A DNA stretch of 64,000 nucleotides from Miscanthus floridulus. Lineage: Eukaryota; Streptophyta; Magnoliopsida; Poales; Poaceae. The stretch covers positions 64,771,310 through 64,835,309 of the forward strand of contig NC_089581.1 in the NCBI RefSeq assembly GCF_019320115.1. Direction: 5' to 3'. Each line of letters starts with the position of its first letter. The stretch's first letter is position 1. This document shows, in pieces, positions 12,560 through 46,360 of this stretch. The translations under genes were made by a program, and so were the position numbers. The notes under the pieces are model-generated. The model was not told the DNA's origin, made no database searches, and worked only from the letters and a program-made list of their open reading frames with translations.

Positions 12560-13610
12560 GGCATCCGGTTGGATCACTTCAACCTTCAGTCGTCCAGATC
12601 CTTGCCTAGATCCTTGCCCGCTATGCCCCCTTTCTTGGTCGCTGCTTCTTCACCTTTTTCTTCCTTTGGCCTGCCGGCCTACTGCAGAAGGCGCTTGAGG
12701 AGCTGGCAGTCCTTGTAGAGGTGTTTGATGGGGTAGTCATGGTTGGTGCATGGGCTCTCCATGAGTTCATGGAAGTGGCCCAAAGGGTCCTACTAGGGCT
12801 ACGTCGGTGGCTGATGCAGCCAATGTTGTTGTAGTGCCTTGTCATGCTCCCGTGTGAGCTCGTGGGCCTCCACACGAGAGTCCAGTGGGGTCTGAGCTTG
12901 TGAGGACTCTACTTCCACTAGTGGGTGTCCCAGAGCATCCGCCATAGCGCACTCCCAGGACGAACGGTGGCTAGGAGCCATGTCACCGATGCTAGAACCA
13001 TCACTCTCGCCATCATCATCATGAGGTCAAGGAAACAAGTGGGAGCATAACTCACCATTCCCATGAATTCAGATGCGAGAGGGGGCGGTGCTAGCATCCT
13101 TCGGAGCCCCTAGGCGTATGCGTCCACGGAAGATGTGAGGCCATAGGGAAACCGCTTGTATGGCGGTCGCATTGGGGACAACGGGGTTCCTCTAGGTAAT
13201 TGGCGGAAGATAGAGAATAGTAAGTAAATAACAGCATGTACATTACTCATAGCGGGGTTTGAGCAGAGAGTTTGCTCGGAATGAAGTGCAGATGCCGCGT
13301 CGTCGAAGTCGTGCATCCCAGAGTCGATGGAGGGCGCCCCTCCGATGGGTGCTGGGACGTGAGCCTCCTCACAGAGGTGTAGTACGCCGAGCCGGTTGGC
13401 GATGAAGTCTAGGCTTCCAAAGAGAAAGACCTAGGATGGCTCGAAGATGGATGGAACCCGCATCCCAACCTATGGGGGAGCGGGAAACTTAAGCGAGTCG
13501 AAGCGAATCGTATCGCCTGAGCCCACCACAGTGAGGGTGGCCGAAAAGTGGGCCATTCGATGACCAAAAAGTGTTGAACATACAACATCTTCCCCATGGA
13601 CGGCGCCAAC
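12560..13610 (-). pseudogene. gag remnant and primer-binding site of the minus-strand Tat element
   Basis: Read on the minus strand, a gag segment similar to 4440-4560 is present: the KHLYKDCQLL motif near 12725 followed by a lysine-rich stretch with an in-frame TAG. Upstream (higher coordinates) are short conserved leader segments. The primer-binding-like site is 13610-13592 (minus strand GTTGGCGCCGTCCATGGGGA) directly next to the LTR end at 13611. Gag is incomplete and no protease follows. Confidence 0.65.
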
Positions 13611-13988
13611 TGTCCATGCAGAAAGTGACCAACAAGTAAATATTTGTAGTTTTGTCATACGTTGTGATCGGAGGTGGCCTAGCACTCAATGACACATGGT
13701 TTATACTAGTTCAGGCAACGTGCCCTACATCTAGTTTGAGTTGGTTGGTGACTTTATTCCTGAGCCTAGGTGCTCGAAGTTTGCAGTGGGATTACAAATG
13801 AGAAGGAGAAAGATGGGGGTACAAGAGGTCGGGTCGGCTCTGGTCGAAAGAGCCATGAGCGATAGGAGCTCCGCTATGAGCTAAGTGTTCAAGCGTGTGC
13901 TTGAGGTTCGAACCTGGCGGTTCTATGGTCGTGTACTAGAGAACTTGATCGATCTAGAGAGAATGGAATGACTTTGATCAGCCTGGAT
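13611..13988 (-). repeat. 5' LTR of the minus-strand Tat element, inner part
   Basis: It is closely similar to 4760-5127. It is interrupted at 13988 by the 3,996-bp LTR element and resumes at 17990, where TCCACTGGGTTTCTTGGGAG matches 5128 onward. It then breaks off at about 18046. Confidence 0.8.
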
Positions 13989-14862
13989 TGATGTAGACTA
14001 GGCCTGATCTTTCGAAAGGTATGATAGCGTCGATTGGTGGAGAATCGATGTTCATGATCTAGGCTTTGAACCAAGACTGATTCGGACCCCCACAACTGTT
14101 ACACCACTGCTCCGTTGGTTATCAACCACACGAACACGATTGACCTCGCCGAGAAGGCTTTCCTGCAAGCGAATCGAGAACACAAGCAAGAATGAGATAA
14201 ACGCAATCTGAAATTGCAAATAAATATGAGGCTTATGATAATGAGAAAGAGTTCAAGTCTTTATTCGAAAGGACTAATCGCCACAGGCGAACAAGATCAA
14301 GAACTGGGGCTCTAGTTCATAGCAAGCGGCCTTAGCGGCGACAGTTGCAGCAAAACGATGTATGTTTCACGAGGAAATCAAGAACTAAACAAAACCCCAA
14401 ACCCCAAGGAGAGCGATGGCTGCTATTTATAGAGTCTTGGGCATCACCCCCTGGACGCGCCCCTAATGGGCCCAAACACGATACACGGTCCAACGGACCA
14501 AAAGACGGTGTCGTAGCACCCTGGCAGATTCTGGACGCTGACTTGTTTCGACGATTCCTATTGATTCTGAAGGTCTTTTGACATGAAACCAATTGAGTTG
14601 ACTTCCTTATCCAATTAGCTTTCCATCCATATGTGGATCATCGAAAACGGAGTTCAGATGCGTCCTGGGTGAGCAATTTAAGGCAGATTCATCCTGAAAC
14701 CTGAGACAGACTCGAACTTGAGTTGCTTTGGGCCTCCACCTCGGGGACTCGAACCAAATTAGCCTTGGACCTCCTTCTTGACTTGGACACCCTCGCTGAT
14801 CTCCTTGGTCTCTATATGGTTCTCCAAGCATGGTCATATGTATGGAGGTCATGTCCTCATCA
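13989..14862 (-). repeat. 3' LTR of the gag-only element
   Basis: An 874-bp direct repeat of 17110-17984. In the first 110 bases the differences from the other LTR are mostly C/T or A/G changes, so the insertion is not very recent. Confidence 0.9.
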
Positions 14863-14918
14863 TCCTCCCTTTCTTGACGAAAAGCCATCCTCGGCGTCGG
14901 TTTTGCTTGAAGTCGATC

Positions 14919-16145
14919 CTACACAACATGAGGACAAACAAGGTTTTCAAAATAATAGGAAAGGACAATGTTGTGAGAAAGAATATGACCACATGTCCAG
15001 GTTTGTAGCATGTCTTGTCCTATAGACATGTAGTCTGCTCGATTGAAATACACACGATCTTTGCCAATACTATCCTGCAAACGATTAGTACTAACAAGAA
15101 ATATATGCTCCCTTTCTTTGGATTCCACTTGTGTTCGAAAAGCAAAACTAGAGGAATATGGCATAACAACAGTGTTGATTTTACTATCCTCTAGTTGATC
15201 ATTAATTTGTACAACAAAAGGAGAATTCAGATTTGTACAAATGTAAACTCGTTGTATCAAATATTGCCCTTGGTTGTTATATTTACCAAAAACATGATAT
15301 GTATGTCTAGAGAACCATGGCAAATCAGCATATGCATAAAGTTTCTTCTCTAAAGAACTAAGATTACACGGAACATCAAATTCAATGTAACCCAAAGTAT
15401 TTAAAGAAGACAACAATTTTAGTTCATCAACTTCACTAGCATTATGAATAACAAGTCTATTTTCAGCACAAGTGCTCGATTTCAGCACACATATATCATG
15501 ATCATTCTTCAATGATTGCATAGGTATAACATAAATATCATCATGCAAGTCATCTTCATCACAAGAAACATCAAGCAAATCATCTTGTGACAAAGGTAAA
15601 TCAAGCGAAGGCTCTACTAAAATTTGCTCTATCATAGCATGATTGGTGAAAAAAATTAGCACATCAAGAGAACTCTCACCTTTCGTGAGTTTAGCATCGT
15701 GGCCATTACCTTTGCTCTCATGTTCAGCAGGCGTAATAGTTGATGGTTCTGACTTTTCACATGAGGCTATGAGCATCTCCTTTTCTATCACGTCATCCTC
15801 GCTCTTTTGTACATTGTCCTGCAAAAGGTTAGGCATAGCAGGAAGAATAACAAGAGATTGATCTAGTTGATGCACCTCATCATTTGAATTAATTACAAGA
15901 GATGGATTAACAAAATTTTCTCTCATAAGATGTTTCATATCATTCCAAGTTTGAGGTTTATCAGAAGGATCTAAAGACTCCCACCAAGATAAAGCAGAAT
16001 GTCGTAAAACACTAGCTGCATTTTTTACCTTCCTCCTTGGACACATAAAGCGAGTAGCAAAAATGTTATCGATGGCAATTTCCCACTCCATGTACTCATC
16101 AGCACCTATACCATCATAAGTCGGTGGATATGAACAACCTGTCAT
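14919..16145 (-). CDS. Gag-like protein of a non-autonomous LTR element, 408 aa
   Basis: The frame is uninterrupted for 408 codons from ATG 16145. The N-terminal 110 residues resemble a retrotransposon gag domain (YDGIGADEYMEWEIAIDNIF, then ALSWWESL and WNDMKHLMRENFV). The middle is acidic and Asp/Ser-rich (QDDLLDVSCDEDDLHDD) and the C-terminal third is of unknown type. No CCHC zinc knuckle and no protease motif are seen. It is the only ORF of its 4-kb element. Unlike the other element genes here it has no premature stop, which fits a younger insertion or retained selection. The gag assignment comes from motif pattern and position. Confidence 0.75.
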   Translation of the reverse strand: MTGCSYPPTYDGIGADEYMEWEIAIDNIFATRFMCPRRKVKNAASVLRHSALSWWESLDPSDKPQTWNDMKHLMRENFVNPSLVINSNDEVHQLDQSLVILPAMPNLLQDNVQKSEDDVIEKEMLIASCEKSEPSTITPAEHESKGNGHDAKLTKGESSLDVLIFFTNHAMIEQILVEPSLDLPLSQDDLLDVSCDEDDLHDDIYVIPMQSLKNDHDICVLKSSTCAENRLVIHNASEVDELKLLSSLNTLGYIEFDVPCNLSSLEKKLYAYADLPWFSRHTYHVFGKYNNQGQYLIQRVYICTNLNSPFVVQINDQLEDSKINTVVMPYSSSFAFRTQVESKEREHIFLVSTNRLQDSIGKDRVYFNRADYMSIGQDMLQTWTCGHILSHNIVLSYYFENLVCPHVV

Positions 16146-17109
16146 TGTTAGAAGACAGCAAAAGACAACACAAAAGTATTATCCCTATCAACTACTTAGG
16201 TTATGGATAAGGAAAAACAAGTCACTCAACTCTCAAGTGTCTTATCATGGTCTTACAAATGTTCTTACAAAAGCAACCGGTGGTGCAATCGGTCGGTGAT
16301 TGTGATACCATTGTAGCTTGAGTGTAACAGTTGCAAGGCAAACATGTACTTGATTAGAAGAAAGTGGAGCTTGGACAGGCACAATATAGTAGCAAGGAAT
16401 AGCAATAATTTAATTCAGAAATTGCAAGATTGAAAAATAGTCCCAAGCTAGTCTATGTCGCTGGCCCAAACTGGTCCTAAACCTAGTTCAAGCAAGCAAT
16501 ACAATACAACTCAGCACAAGGACTCAAAAGGATGCAAGCACTACTGAACTTTTTTTTCACTTTTTTTTTCTTTCCTTCTTTATTTTTTTCTCTCTTTTTT
16601 TAGGTGCGGCTTTTTTCCTTCTTTTGGTTTTTGCACCTCTTTGGCTTTTTCTTTGTTTTATGTTTTTTTATCTCACAAAAGTGCCACACATAAGAGATTA
16701 GACTTTAGATATTTCCACCATGGAAGAAAAATACTTAACAGAGGAAGCCGTAGAAGGAATTGCTAGACAAAACAAACTCAATCACGCAACCCACTCTGTG
16801 ACTATTTCAGATCTAAAGAAAAACTAGAGATCAATCTGATGCAAGCCACACTAGAAAACAAGACTTGACACTAGACCAAGAACAAGATCAGAACACAATG
16901 AACACTAAGAAGCGGTGAGGGACGACATTTCAATAAAGCAAACTGAAATTAAAAAAATTGCAAAGGCACAATGGGGCTATAGGACTAGAGATATATGATA
17001 GTGTATATTTTTTTGGCTTTTTATGGACTATAGGTAAAACAAAAATAGTAGCAATCTAAAGGGGAAAACAAAGTTATACCTAACGGGCAACAAGGTCTCT
17101 TATACCACT

Positions 17110-17984
17110 TGATGTAGACTAGGCCCAATCTTCCGAAAGGTATGATAGCGTCGATTGGTGGAGACTCGACGTTAACGATCTAGGCTTCGAACCAAGACTG
17201 TTTCGGACCCCCACAACCGTTACACCACTGCTCCGTTGGTTATCAACCACGCGAACGCGATTGACCTCGCCGAGAAGACTTTCCTGCAAGCGAATCGAGA
17301 ACACAAGCAAGAACGAGATAAACGCATTCTGAAATTGCAAATAAATATGAGGCTTATGATAATGAGAAAGAGTTCAAGTCTTTATTCGAAAGGACTAATC
17401 GCCACAGGCGAACAAGATCAAGAACTGGGGCCCTGGTTCACAGCAAGTGGCCTTGGCGGCGACAATTGCAGCAAAACGACGTCTGTTTCATTAGGAAATC
17501 AAGAACTAAACAAAACTCCAAACCCTAAGGAGAGCGACGGCTGCTATTTATAGAGTCTTGGGCGTCACCCCCCTGGACGCGCCCCTAATGGGCCCAAACA
17601 CGATACACGGTCCAACGGACCAAAAGACGGTGTCGCAGCACCCTGGCAGATTCTGGACGCTGACTTGTTTCGACGATTTCCGTTGATTCCGAAGGTCTTT
17701 TGACATGAAACCAATTGAATTGGCTTCCTTATCCAATTAGCTTTCCATTCATATGTGGATCATCGAAAACGGAGTCCGGATGTGTCCTGGGTGACCAATT
17801 TAAGGCAGACTGGTCCTAAAACCCGAGACAGACTCGAACTTGAGTTGCTTTGGGCCTCCACCTCGGGGACTCGAACCGAATTAGCCTCGGACCTCCTTCT
17901 TGACTTGGACACCCTCGCTGATCTCCTTGGTCTCCATATGGTTCTCCAAGCGTGGTCATATGTATGGAGGTCATGTCCTCATCA
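17110..17984 (-). repeat. 5' LTR of the gag-only element
   Basis: An 875-bp direct repeat of 13989-14862, abutting the primer-binding-like site on its left and TSD TGGAT on its right. Confidence 0.9.
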
Positions 17985-18046
17985 TGGATCCACTGGGTTT
18001 CTTGGGAGAGAGCGCATCCTCTTTTATAGATGAAGGGGAGGGCTTA

Positions 18047-18402
18047 TCAATGCAGGTCCTCAGATTTAATATTAGAAGTAGCGTCAAACCTCTTGAGTCC
18101 GGTGAAGCTCAAACAAGATCTACGACTCAAGATCTCTAATCTTGGCAGTCACAGGCCGATCAGACAGTCCAAGGATGCGTCAACTGTGTTATCAGAGTGC
18201 ACTAACGAGGATCCCTGATGTCTCCGTCGTGGCCTTGTCTACGTCATGGTCCGGCGTCCCGGATGGGGTCATCACCACCTGTGTTTTCTCCAGCAGAAAG
18301 GCAGATCATCTTCTTAAGAGACAGATGCCCAAGATGATAGGCTTTCTTATGGGGAGTCATTCTGTTGACTCTTTCCTAGTAGCTAGCGAGCTACACCTCT
18401 GA
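18047..18402 (+). other. Unidentified flank with an 86-codon ORF (18142-18402)
   Basis: The sequence is unlike the neighbouring repeats. An open frame reads MAVTGRSDSP and later VVALSTSWSG and ends at 18402, followed by A/T-rich sequence resembling a 3' UTR. It could be the last exon of a host gene cut by the LTR-element junction at 18046, or chance. I recognise no domain. Confidence 0.3.
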
Positions 18403-18675
18403 TCTTTGGGATGTACAAGCCCAAAACTTTGTATACTGTTCTAATCGTTATAATATATGTGTTGTTGTAAAAAAATGTTGAGCAGACAAGATCAACTCAA
18501 CACCATTATAGTATACTAGTATCAGTTGGTGTTTAGTGGGGCTCAAATTATTTGTCCACAATTCCTATTCATCAGTCTGCATGGTTTTTGTGTTGAGTTC
18601 AGGCGACGTTGTGTCCATCGGTGGCTGGTATCTGTGTTGTATTTTTATCGAGTTCGGATGTGAACCAGCCAAAAG

Positions 18676-18808
18676 TATGTTCGTTTGACTGTGGCTTGTC
18701 GTAAACGATCGTAAATTTGTAGCCAGAATAGTATTTTTCTCTCACACAAATCAGTCAGCAGTACTTCTTCATGAACCAGCAATGATACGAACCAGCCAAC
18801 CAAACATG
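18676..18808. mobile_element. Short MITE-like element
   Basis: About 130 bp with imperfect inverted ends (ATGTTCGTTTGACTG versus the reverse complement of CAACCAAACAT) and internal GTAAACGATCGTAAATTT and CAGTACTTCTTCATGAACCAG segments, which recur in a common grass MITE type. Its target duplication is not clear. Confidence 0.5.
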
Positions 18809-18879
18809 TTGTTACTCCGAAAAGTCCTGACAAATGATGACGAGAGATTCGGTCTGTTAACTGTTGCCTGAAAAGAAGC

Positions 18880-19194
18880 AATATTTGAGGCGGCAGGTCT
18901 CTTATTTGTCATTTGCAATGACAAAAGAGGCTCAAATTGTTAGTACAGCTGTAGTGTATTGGAATCAACTCAACAGCATTATACTATTTGTCACTGGCAT
19001 CGCAGCATTTTCTTTCTAGAACAAGCCCATGGTGGAACATATTTTTTCTCGAACTACTGAACAAGCACATGGTGGGACAATTTTTTTTGTCGAACAAGAA
19101 CATCATGGTGGCCCGTATTTCATTAAAAGGTACTGGCATCGCACCATTATGGTACAAGTTGAAGTTGAACACACAAGATACACAAAAACAGAGG
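18880..19194 (+). promoter_or_regulatory. Upstream region of SDR copy 1
   Basis: No strong TATA box is visible; CATTAAAAGG at about 19131 is the nearest candidate. CATGGTGG-containing segments repeat at 19028, 19069 and 19103. A short segment at 18963 (ATCAACTCAACAGCATTATA) repeats one at 18490. Confidence 0.35.
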
Positions 19195-42257
<23,063 letters not shown>

Positions 42258-43011
42258 TGGATGGACGACAGCCAGCTACTGAAGAATAATATGAAAAATG
42301 TGGTCCGGAACTGATACAGACGGGTTTGTTTTGCTCGGCCGTCACCGTCAGGCGCCAATAATTCACCGTGGACAGTTTATCTGCTGGGAGCTTGGAACTC
42401 GGCCCCGTCACCGTCGGGTCAATAATTACTCTCTGTGCCGTTTGTTTTGGGTTGGGCTGAAAAACATGATCGTGTCAGGTTGACGGTTGTACTGTAATTT
42501 TTTTAGGCATTCGTTCAGCAGCTCCAAATTAAAGATCTTTCACCTGAACGCTTGCATCAATATCTTCCTGAGACAGCAAGCCAGAAAAGATGAAAAACAA
42601 TGATCCGGAACTTGAAGCGACGTAAATATAAATTACGAAATATAGTAGTAGATTCTAAGGTTCTAAAAAGTAATTCTGGGCCGTCTCTTTCGGTGCTTTT
42701 TAGGCCGTAGACGAGCGTTGGGCTTCTGCTTACCACGTGGGCCGTGACGCTGTGCCGGCTTACATTACGGCACAGTCAACTGAAGAAGACATTGCTTTTG
42801 TTTGTCATGTGGACGTGGTGGTGCACCAAGTTTTGGATCGGATCCCGAATACCATAGCCCACACAGGGCTATAAATTCATTGTTTTTATTTATTACCTGG
42901 ACGGTCAAATTCTTTTTCCTAAAGCAAATCTTGTCTACACGTTGCACCATCCATCGACATTGATTTCATTTTTTGGCTATAAAATCGATAAATCTTGGCA
43001 ATATTAGCTTG
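42258..43011. other. 3' flank of SDR copy 1
   Basis: A short duplication (CCGTCACCGTCAGGCGCC near 42340 and CCCGTCACCGTCGGGTC near 42404) and a CACGTG core at 42735 are the only features seen. No gene. Confidence 0.4.
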
Positions 43012-43212
43012 TTAGGGCACCCAATACAGAAACCATGATAGTTTTCCCTTCCCCTCTGCGTGCTCCATGCGACAAAGTCCCGCGCTCGCCCTCGTAGGGG
43101 AGTATCGGGTGTTAGGACACTCCCAATACAGAAAACCATGATAGTTTCTCCAGCCCTCGTGCGCTCCGTGCGACAAAATCCCACGCCCGCACACGTAGGG
43201 GAGTATTGCGTA
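43012..43212. repeat. Two direct repeats of about 100 bp
   Basis: GGGCACCCAATACAGAAACC (43016) and GGACACTCCCAATACAG (43116) start units that both contain CCATGATAGTTT, GCGACAAA and CGTAGGGGAGTAT. The reverse complement of 48800-48831 (GGGCACTCCCAATTTGCC) resembles the unit starts, so a DNA element with inverted ends may span 43012-48831 and contain the Copia insertion. Termini are not proven. Confidence 0.45.
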
Positions 43213-43343
43213 CGCCTCCATCACTAACATCGCTGCCGCCAAAATCGCTCCTGCACACACACTATTTTGGCCACGCCTCGTCCTACACGTGCTCTCGTCA
43301 GTCTCCCTCCCTCTGTCTCCCATATCTGAGAGAGAATGAATTA

Positions 43344-44340
43344 CTCAGCGACTCCATTCGCAATGGTGTGATATTCAACTTCTGCACTGGACTGGGACAC
43401 TGTAGGCTGACGCTTGGATGACCAAGAAATGGGATTGTCCCCGAGAAACACCGCATAACCCGTTGTGGATTTGCGGGTGTCAAGACAGCCTACCCAATCA
43501 GCATCCGTGTAGACAATAAGATCAGCCGGTGAGGTCCGGTACAGGTGAGGTCATGCATGTGAAGATAGACCTGCTGAATGGCATATGCATTATCTGGGCG
43601 GGTGAAGGTGAAGTACTGAAGAGCTCCAGCTATACTACGATAATGGGTGGGGTCGGTCACCGAGGGCCCATCAGCGGAGAGCTTGGAGTGAGTATCCACT
43701 GGGGTGCTGCAAGGCTTGCAGTCACGCATACCTGCACGGTCTAGAATATCCAGCATATACTGTCGCTGGGAGAGGAACAAACTGTCATCTTGGCGCTCAA
43801 CTGTGGCACCCAAGAAATGATGAAGAGGCCCCATGTCTGTCATAGAGAACTCCCTGTGAAGAGCTGAAATAATTTGCTGGAGAAAACTCGTAGACGAAGC
43901 CGTGAGAACAATGTCATCAACATATAGGAGCAAGAAAGCCATATCAGCGCTACGACAGAAAATAAATAGCGTGGTGTCACACTTAGCTTCAACAAAACCG
44001 AGGGAGGTGATGTGAGAAGCGAAGCGACTGTACCAGGCGTGAGGGGCCTGCTTCAATACATAGAGAGACTTGTTCAATTGGTAGACATAGTTGGGTCTGG
44101 AAGAATCAACAATTCCGGTTGGCTTAACACAGTATACAGTCTCGGTCAAGGTCCCATGTAGAAATGCATTCTTCACATCAAGCTGATGAATAGACCAAGA
44201 GCAAGACAGTGCCAAAGTAAGTACCACCCCAATAGTAGCAGGCTTGACGACAGGGCCGAAAGTCTCATCGTAATCAATTCCTGGACGCTGAGTAAAACCA
44301 CGAACAACCCATCGAGCTTTCTAGCAGTCAAGAGAGCCAT
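43344..44340 (-). pseudogene. Copia RT and truncated RNase H
   Basis: RT is open from 44227 to 43490: HQLDVKNAFLHGTL, VYQLNKSLYVLKQAPHAWY, LLYVDDIVLTAS (catalytic YVDD), FSMTDMGPLHHFLG. Upstream in frame are ARWVVRGFTQRPGIDYDETF and a TAG near 44321. RNase H continues 43489-43344 with [15 protein letters not shown] and SSAEVEYH and ends abruptly at ANGVAE, where a deletion joins it to the LTR remnant. A TAG-free stretch suggests moderate age. Confidence 0.85.
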
Positions 44341-45770
44341 CACATAGGAACTTGTGACGAAAGATCCATTTCCCTATAACAACATTAACACCGGACGGTC
44401 GAGGTACCAAGGTCCAGGTATTATTAGCTTGCAGTGCATCGAACTAGGCCTGCATGGCGGCGCGCTAGGCCGGATCGGAGAGGATGGTGCGGACAGATGG
44501 TGGCACCAGGGAGAGGACCGCCGTGTTGGGGTTGAGGCGGTCCACTGGCTGGCGGAAACCAGCTTTGCCACAGGTGCACATGTCGTGCGCATTCATCACC
44601 GGGACAATGGCCTACGACATCGTGGAGGAAGTCCGGCCAGTTGTGTGTCCGGCACCGCTGGCAACAGCCTGGGATGAGGAGTCCACAGGGGCAGCGGTAC
44701 TAGGCACGGAAGGTGGCGTCGGTGATGAGCCAGCGGGCGGTGGCGGTGACTTGGACGGCCCTGTGTCGGAGGAGGGGGAGCCAGTGCCTGGCCCAACCGA
44801 AGGCCTAGATGGGGAGGTGTGCAACTATGCCGAGGCAACAGATGGCCCAGCGCCTGAGGAGGGCAAGCTAGCGCCTAGCCCAGCCGAAGGCTCAGCCGAG
44901 GGGGCGTGCAGCCGTGCCGAGATAGCGGGTGCGCGCATAGCACGAGGGGCGGCGTCCATACCACCAGGAAGACAAATACCTGCATGCACAGCACTTGGCC
45001 CAACGGGCAAAGTGGAAGGAAGAGCGCCTCATCGAACACAACGTGTCGCGAGACGATGATCCGATTGGAATGAAGATCGAGACACGGGTACCCTTTGTGA
45101 TCAGTGGAGTAGCCAAGGAAAACACACAGGGAGGAGCGAGGTGAGAGTTTATGTGGAGCTGTGGATGATAGGTTTGTGTAGCAGGAATAGCCAAACACTC
45201 GAAGGTGAGCGTAAGATGTCTGGATGCCATGAAGGGCAAAGAACGGAGTGAGGCCGTCGAGGGTCTTTCTGGGGTGACGATTGAGAAGATAGGTGGCAGT
45301 GTGAAGAGGATCGGCCCAATAGACCGGAGGAAGACTAGCCTAAAACAGAACGGAGCGCACAATATTATTAAGTGTGCGAAGAGCATGCTCGGCGCGACCA
45401 TTCTGCTGAGTGGTGTACGGGCACGATATACAAAGGACTACACCGTGGATAAGGAAGAACATGCGGGCCGAGGAGTGATCGAACTCGCGACCGTTGTTGC
45501 ACTGAACTGCCTTGATAGGGGAGCCGAAATGTGTGCGCACATATGAGAAAAAATTAGATAGAATGCCGAAGGTGTCGGATTTGAGGCGAAGAGGAAAAGT
45601 CCAGGTGTAGTGAGTGTAATCATCGAGAATGACAAGGTAATATTTATAGCCGGACACACTAATAACTGGAGATGTCCAAAGATCACAATGTATTAAATCA
45701 AAAGGATGAGTTTGACATGCTAAAAGGAAGACGCACATGGCGGCCTAATTGGCATGCATGACAAATATGA
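44341..45770 (-). pseudogene. Copia integrase and RT-connecting region
   Basis: Integrase core at 45738-45340: HCDLWTSPVISVSGYKYYL, HYTWTFPL, QCNNGREFDH and YTTQQNGRAEHALRT, giving the D, D and E residues. The downstream part encodes AHKLSPRSSLCVFLGYSTDHKGYPCLD (spanning 45170-45060) and VSRHVVFDEALF, then a Pro/Ser/Ala-rich linker. Frames switch near 45340 and 44880, so it is broken. Confidence 0.8.
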
Positions 45771-45846
45771 TCATTGTGGCGCTTATTACTTGAAATAGCA
45801 TTGGGACTAATGAGCTTGGATAGAGCCTCGTGACTGATACGACCAA

Positions 45847-46350
45847 TGTTCGTCTAAACGGATTAAACGGCTGTTTAAACGACCAGTAAATGGTAAACGG
45901 TGGTAAACTGTTTTGTTTAGGGGGTAAACGGAAATTAAACGGTTGACCGTTTAAACGGTAAAAAAACGGCCTAAATGGAACGGAGATAAACAGCATTACA
46001 ACCATTTAGGCGAACACTAGGTAAATCTAGTTCAGTTTTGTATGGATAAATTTGTATACTTAAGTTTATTATATTTATAAATGTGTACACTTGATATGTT
46101 ACATGCATAAATATCTATATTTGGTTCTTTTCACATGCATAAATATATATACATACCAAAATAATTGATTTTTACTCGGATAAATATGTATAAATGCTAG
46201 AATACTTGATTTTTTACATGCACATATATAATTATATGTATTTTTTAAAGTACAAAACCGTTTAACTTCGTTTAAACACCGTGTAAACAACTTAAACGCT
46301 AAATGAAGGGCGACCGTGTAAAGATCGTTTACCGTTTAGGAAAACATTGG
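45847..46350. mobile_element. 504-bp MULE-like non-autonomous element, 9-10 bp TSD
   Basis: It is flanked by ATACGACCAA (45837-45846) and ATATGACCAA (46351-46360). Its ends TGTTCGTCTAAACGG and (reverse complement of the right end) CCAATGTTTTCCTAAACGG form an offset inverted repeat, with GTTTAAACGG-type subrepeats near both ends and an A/T-rich core without ORF. Removing it restores the Copia frame (RLGHI then SHEALSKLI). The 9-10 bp duplication suggests a Mutator-type transposase. Confidence 0.75.
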
Positions 46351-46360
46351 ATATGACCAA

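Larger units (their letters stand above)
13989..17984 (-). mobile_element. Gag-only LTR retrotransposon, complete, TSD TGGAT
   Basis: Two direct LTRs (13989-14862 and 17110-17984) begin TGATG and end CATCA in either orientation and are flanked by the 5-bp duplication TGGAT (13984-13988, 17985-17989). On the minus strand a primer-binding-like TGGTATAAGAGACC follows the 5' LTR (near 17106-17093) and a polypurine AAGAAAGGGAGGA precedes the 3' LTR (14875-14863). The 2.25-kb interior encodes one gag-like ORF and no protease, RT or integrase, so the element would need enzymes from another family. A poly-pyrimidine stretch (16550-16690) separates the leader from gag. Confidence 0.9.
4760..18046 (-). 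mobile_element. Minus-strand Tat element, pol deleted, interrupted by a gag-only element
   Basis: Read on the minus strand the order is: partial 5' LTR (18046-17990 and 13988-13611), primer-binding-like site (13610-13592), gag remnant, the antisense eORF region, PPT-proximal repeats, 3' LTR (5988-4760). Protease, reverse transcriptase, RNase H and integrase are absent, so the copy is non-autonomous. The 5' LTR lacks its outer portion of roughly 800 bp: similarity to the 3' LTR stops after GGAGGGCTT at about 18046. The left flank reads CCGTC, but no matching duplication can be checked because the right end is lost. Confidence 0.75.
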
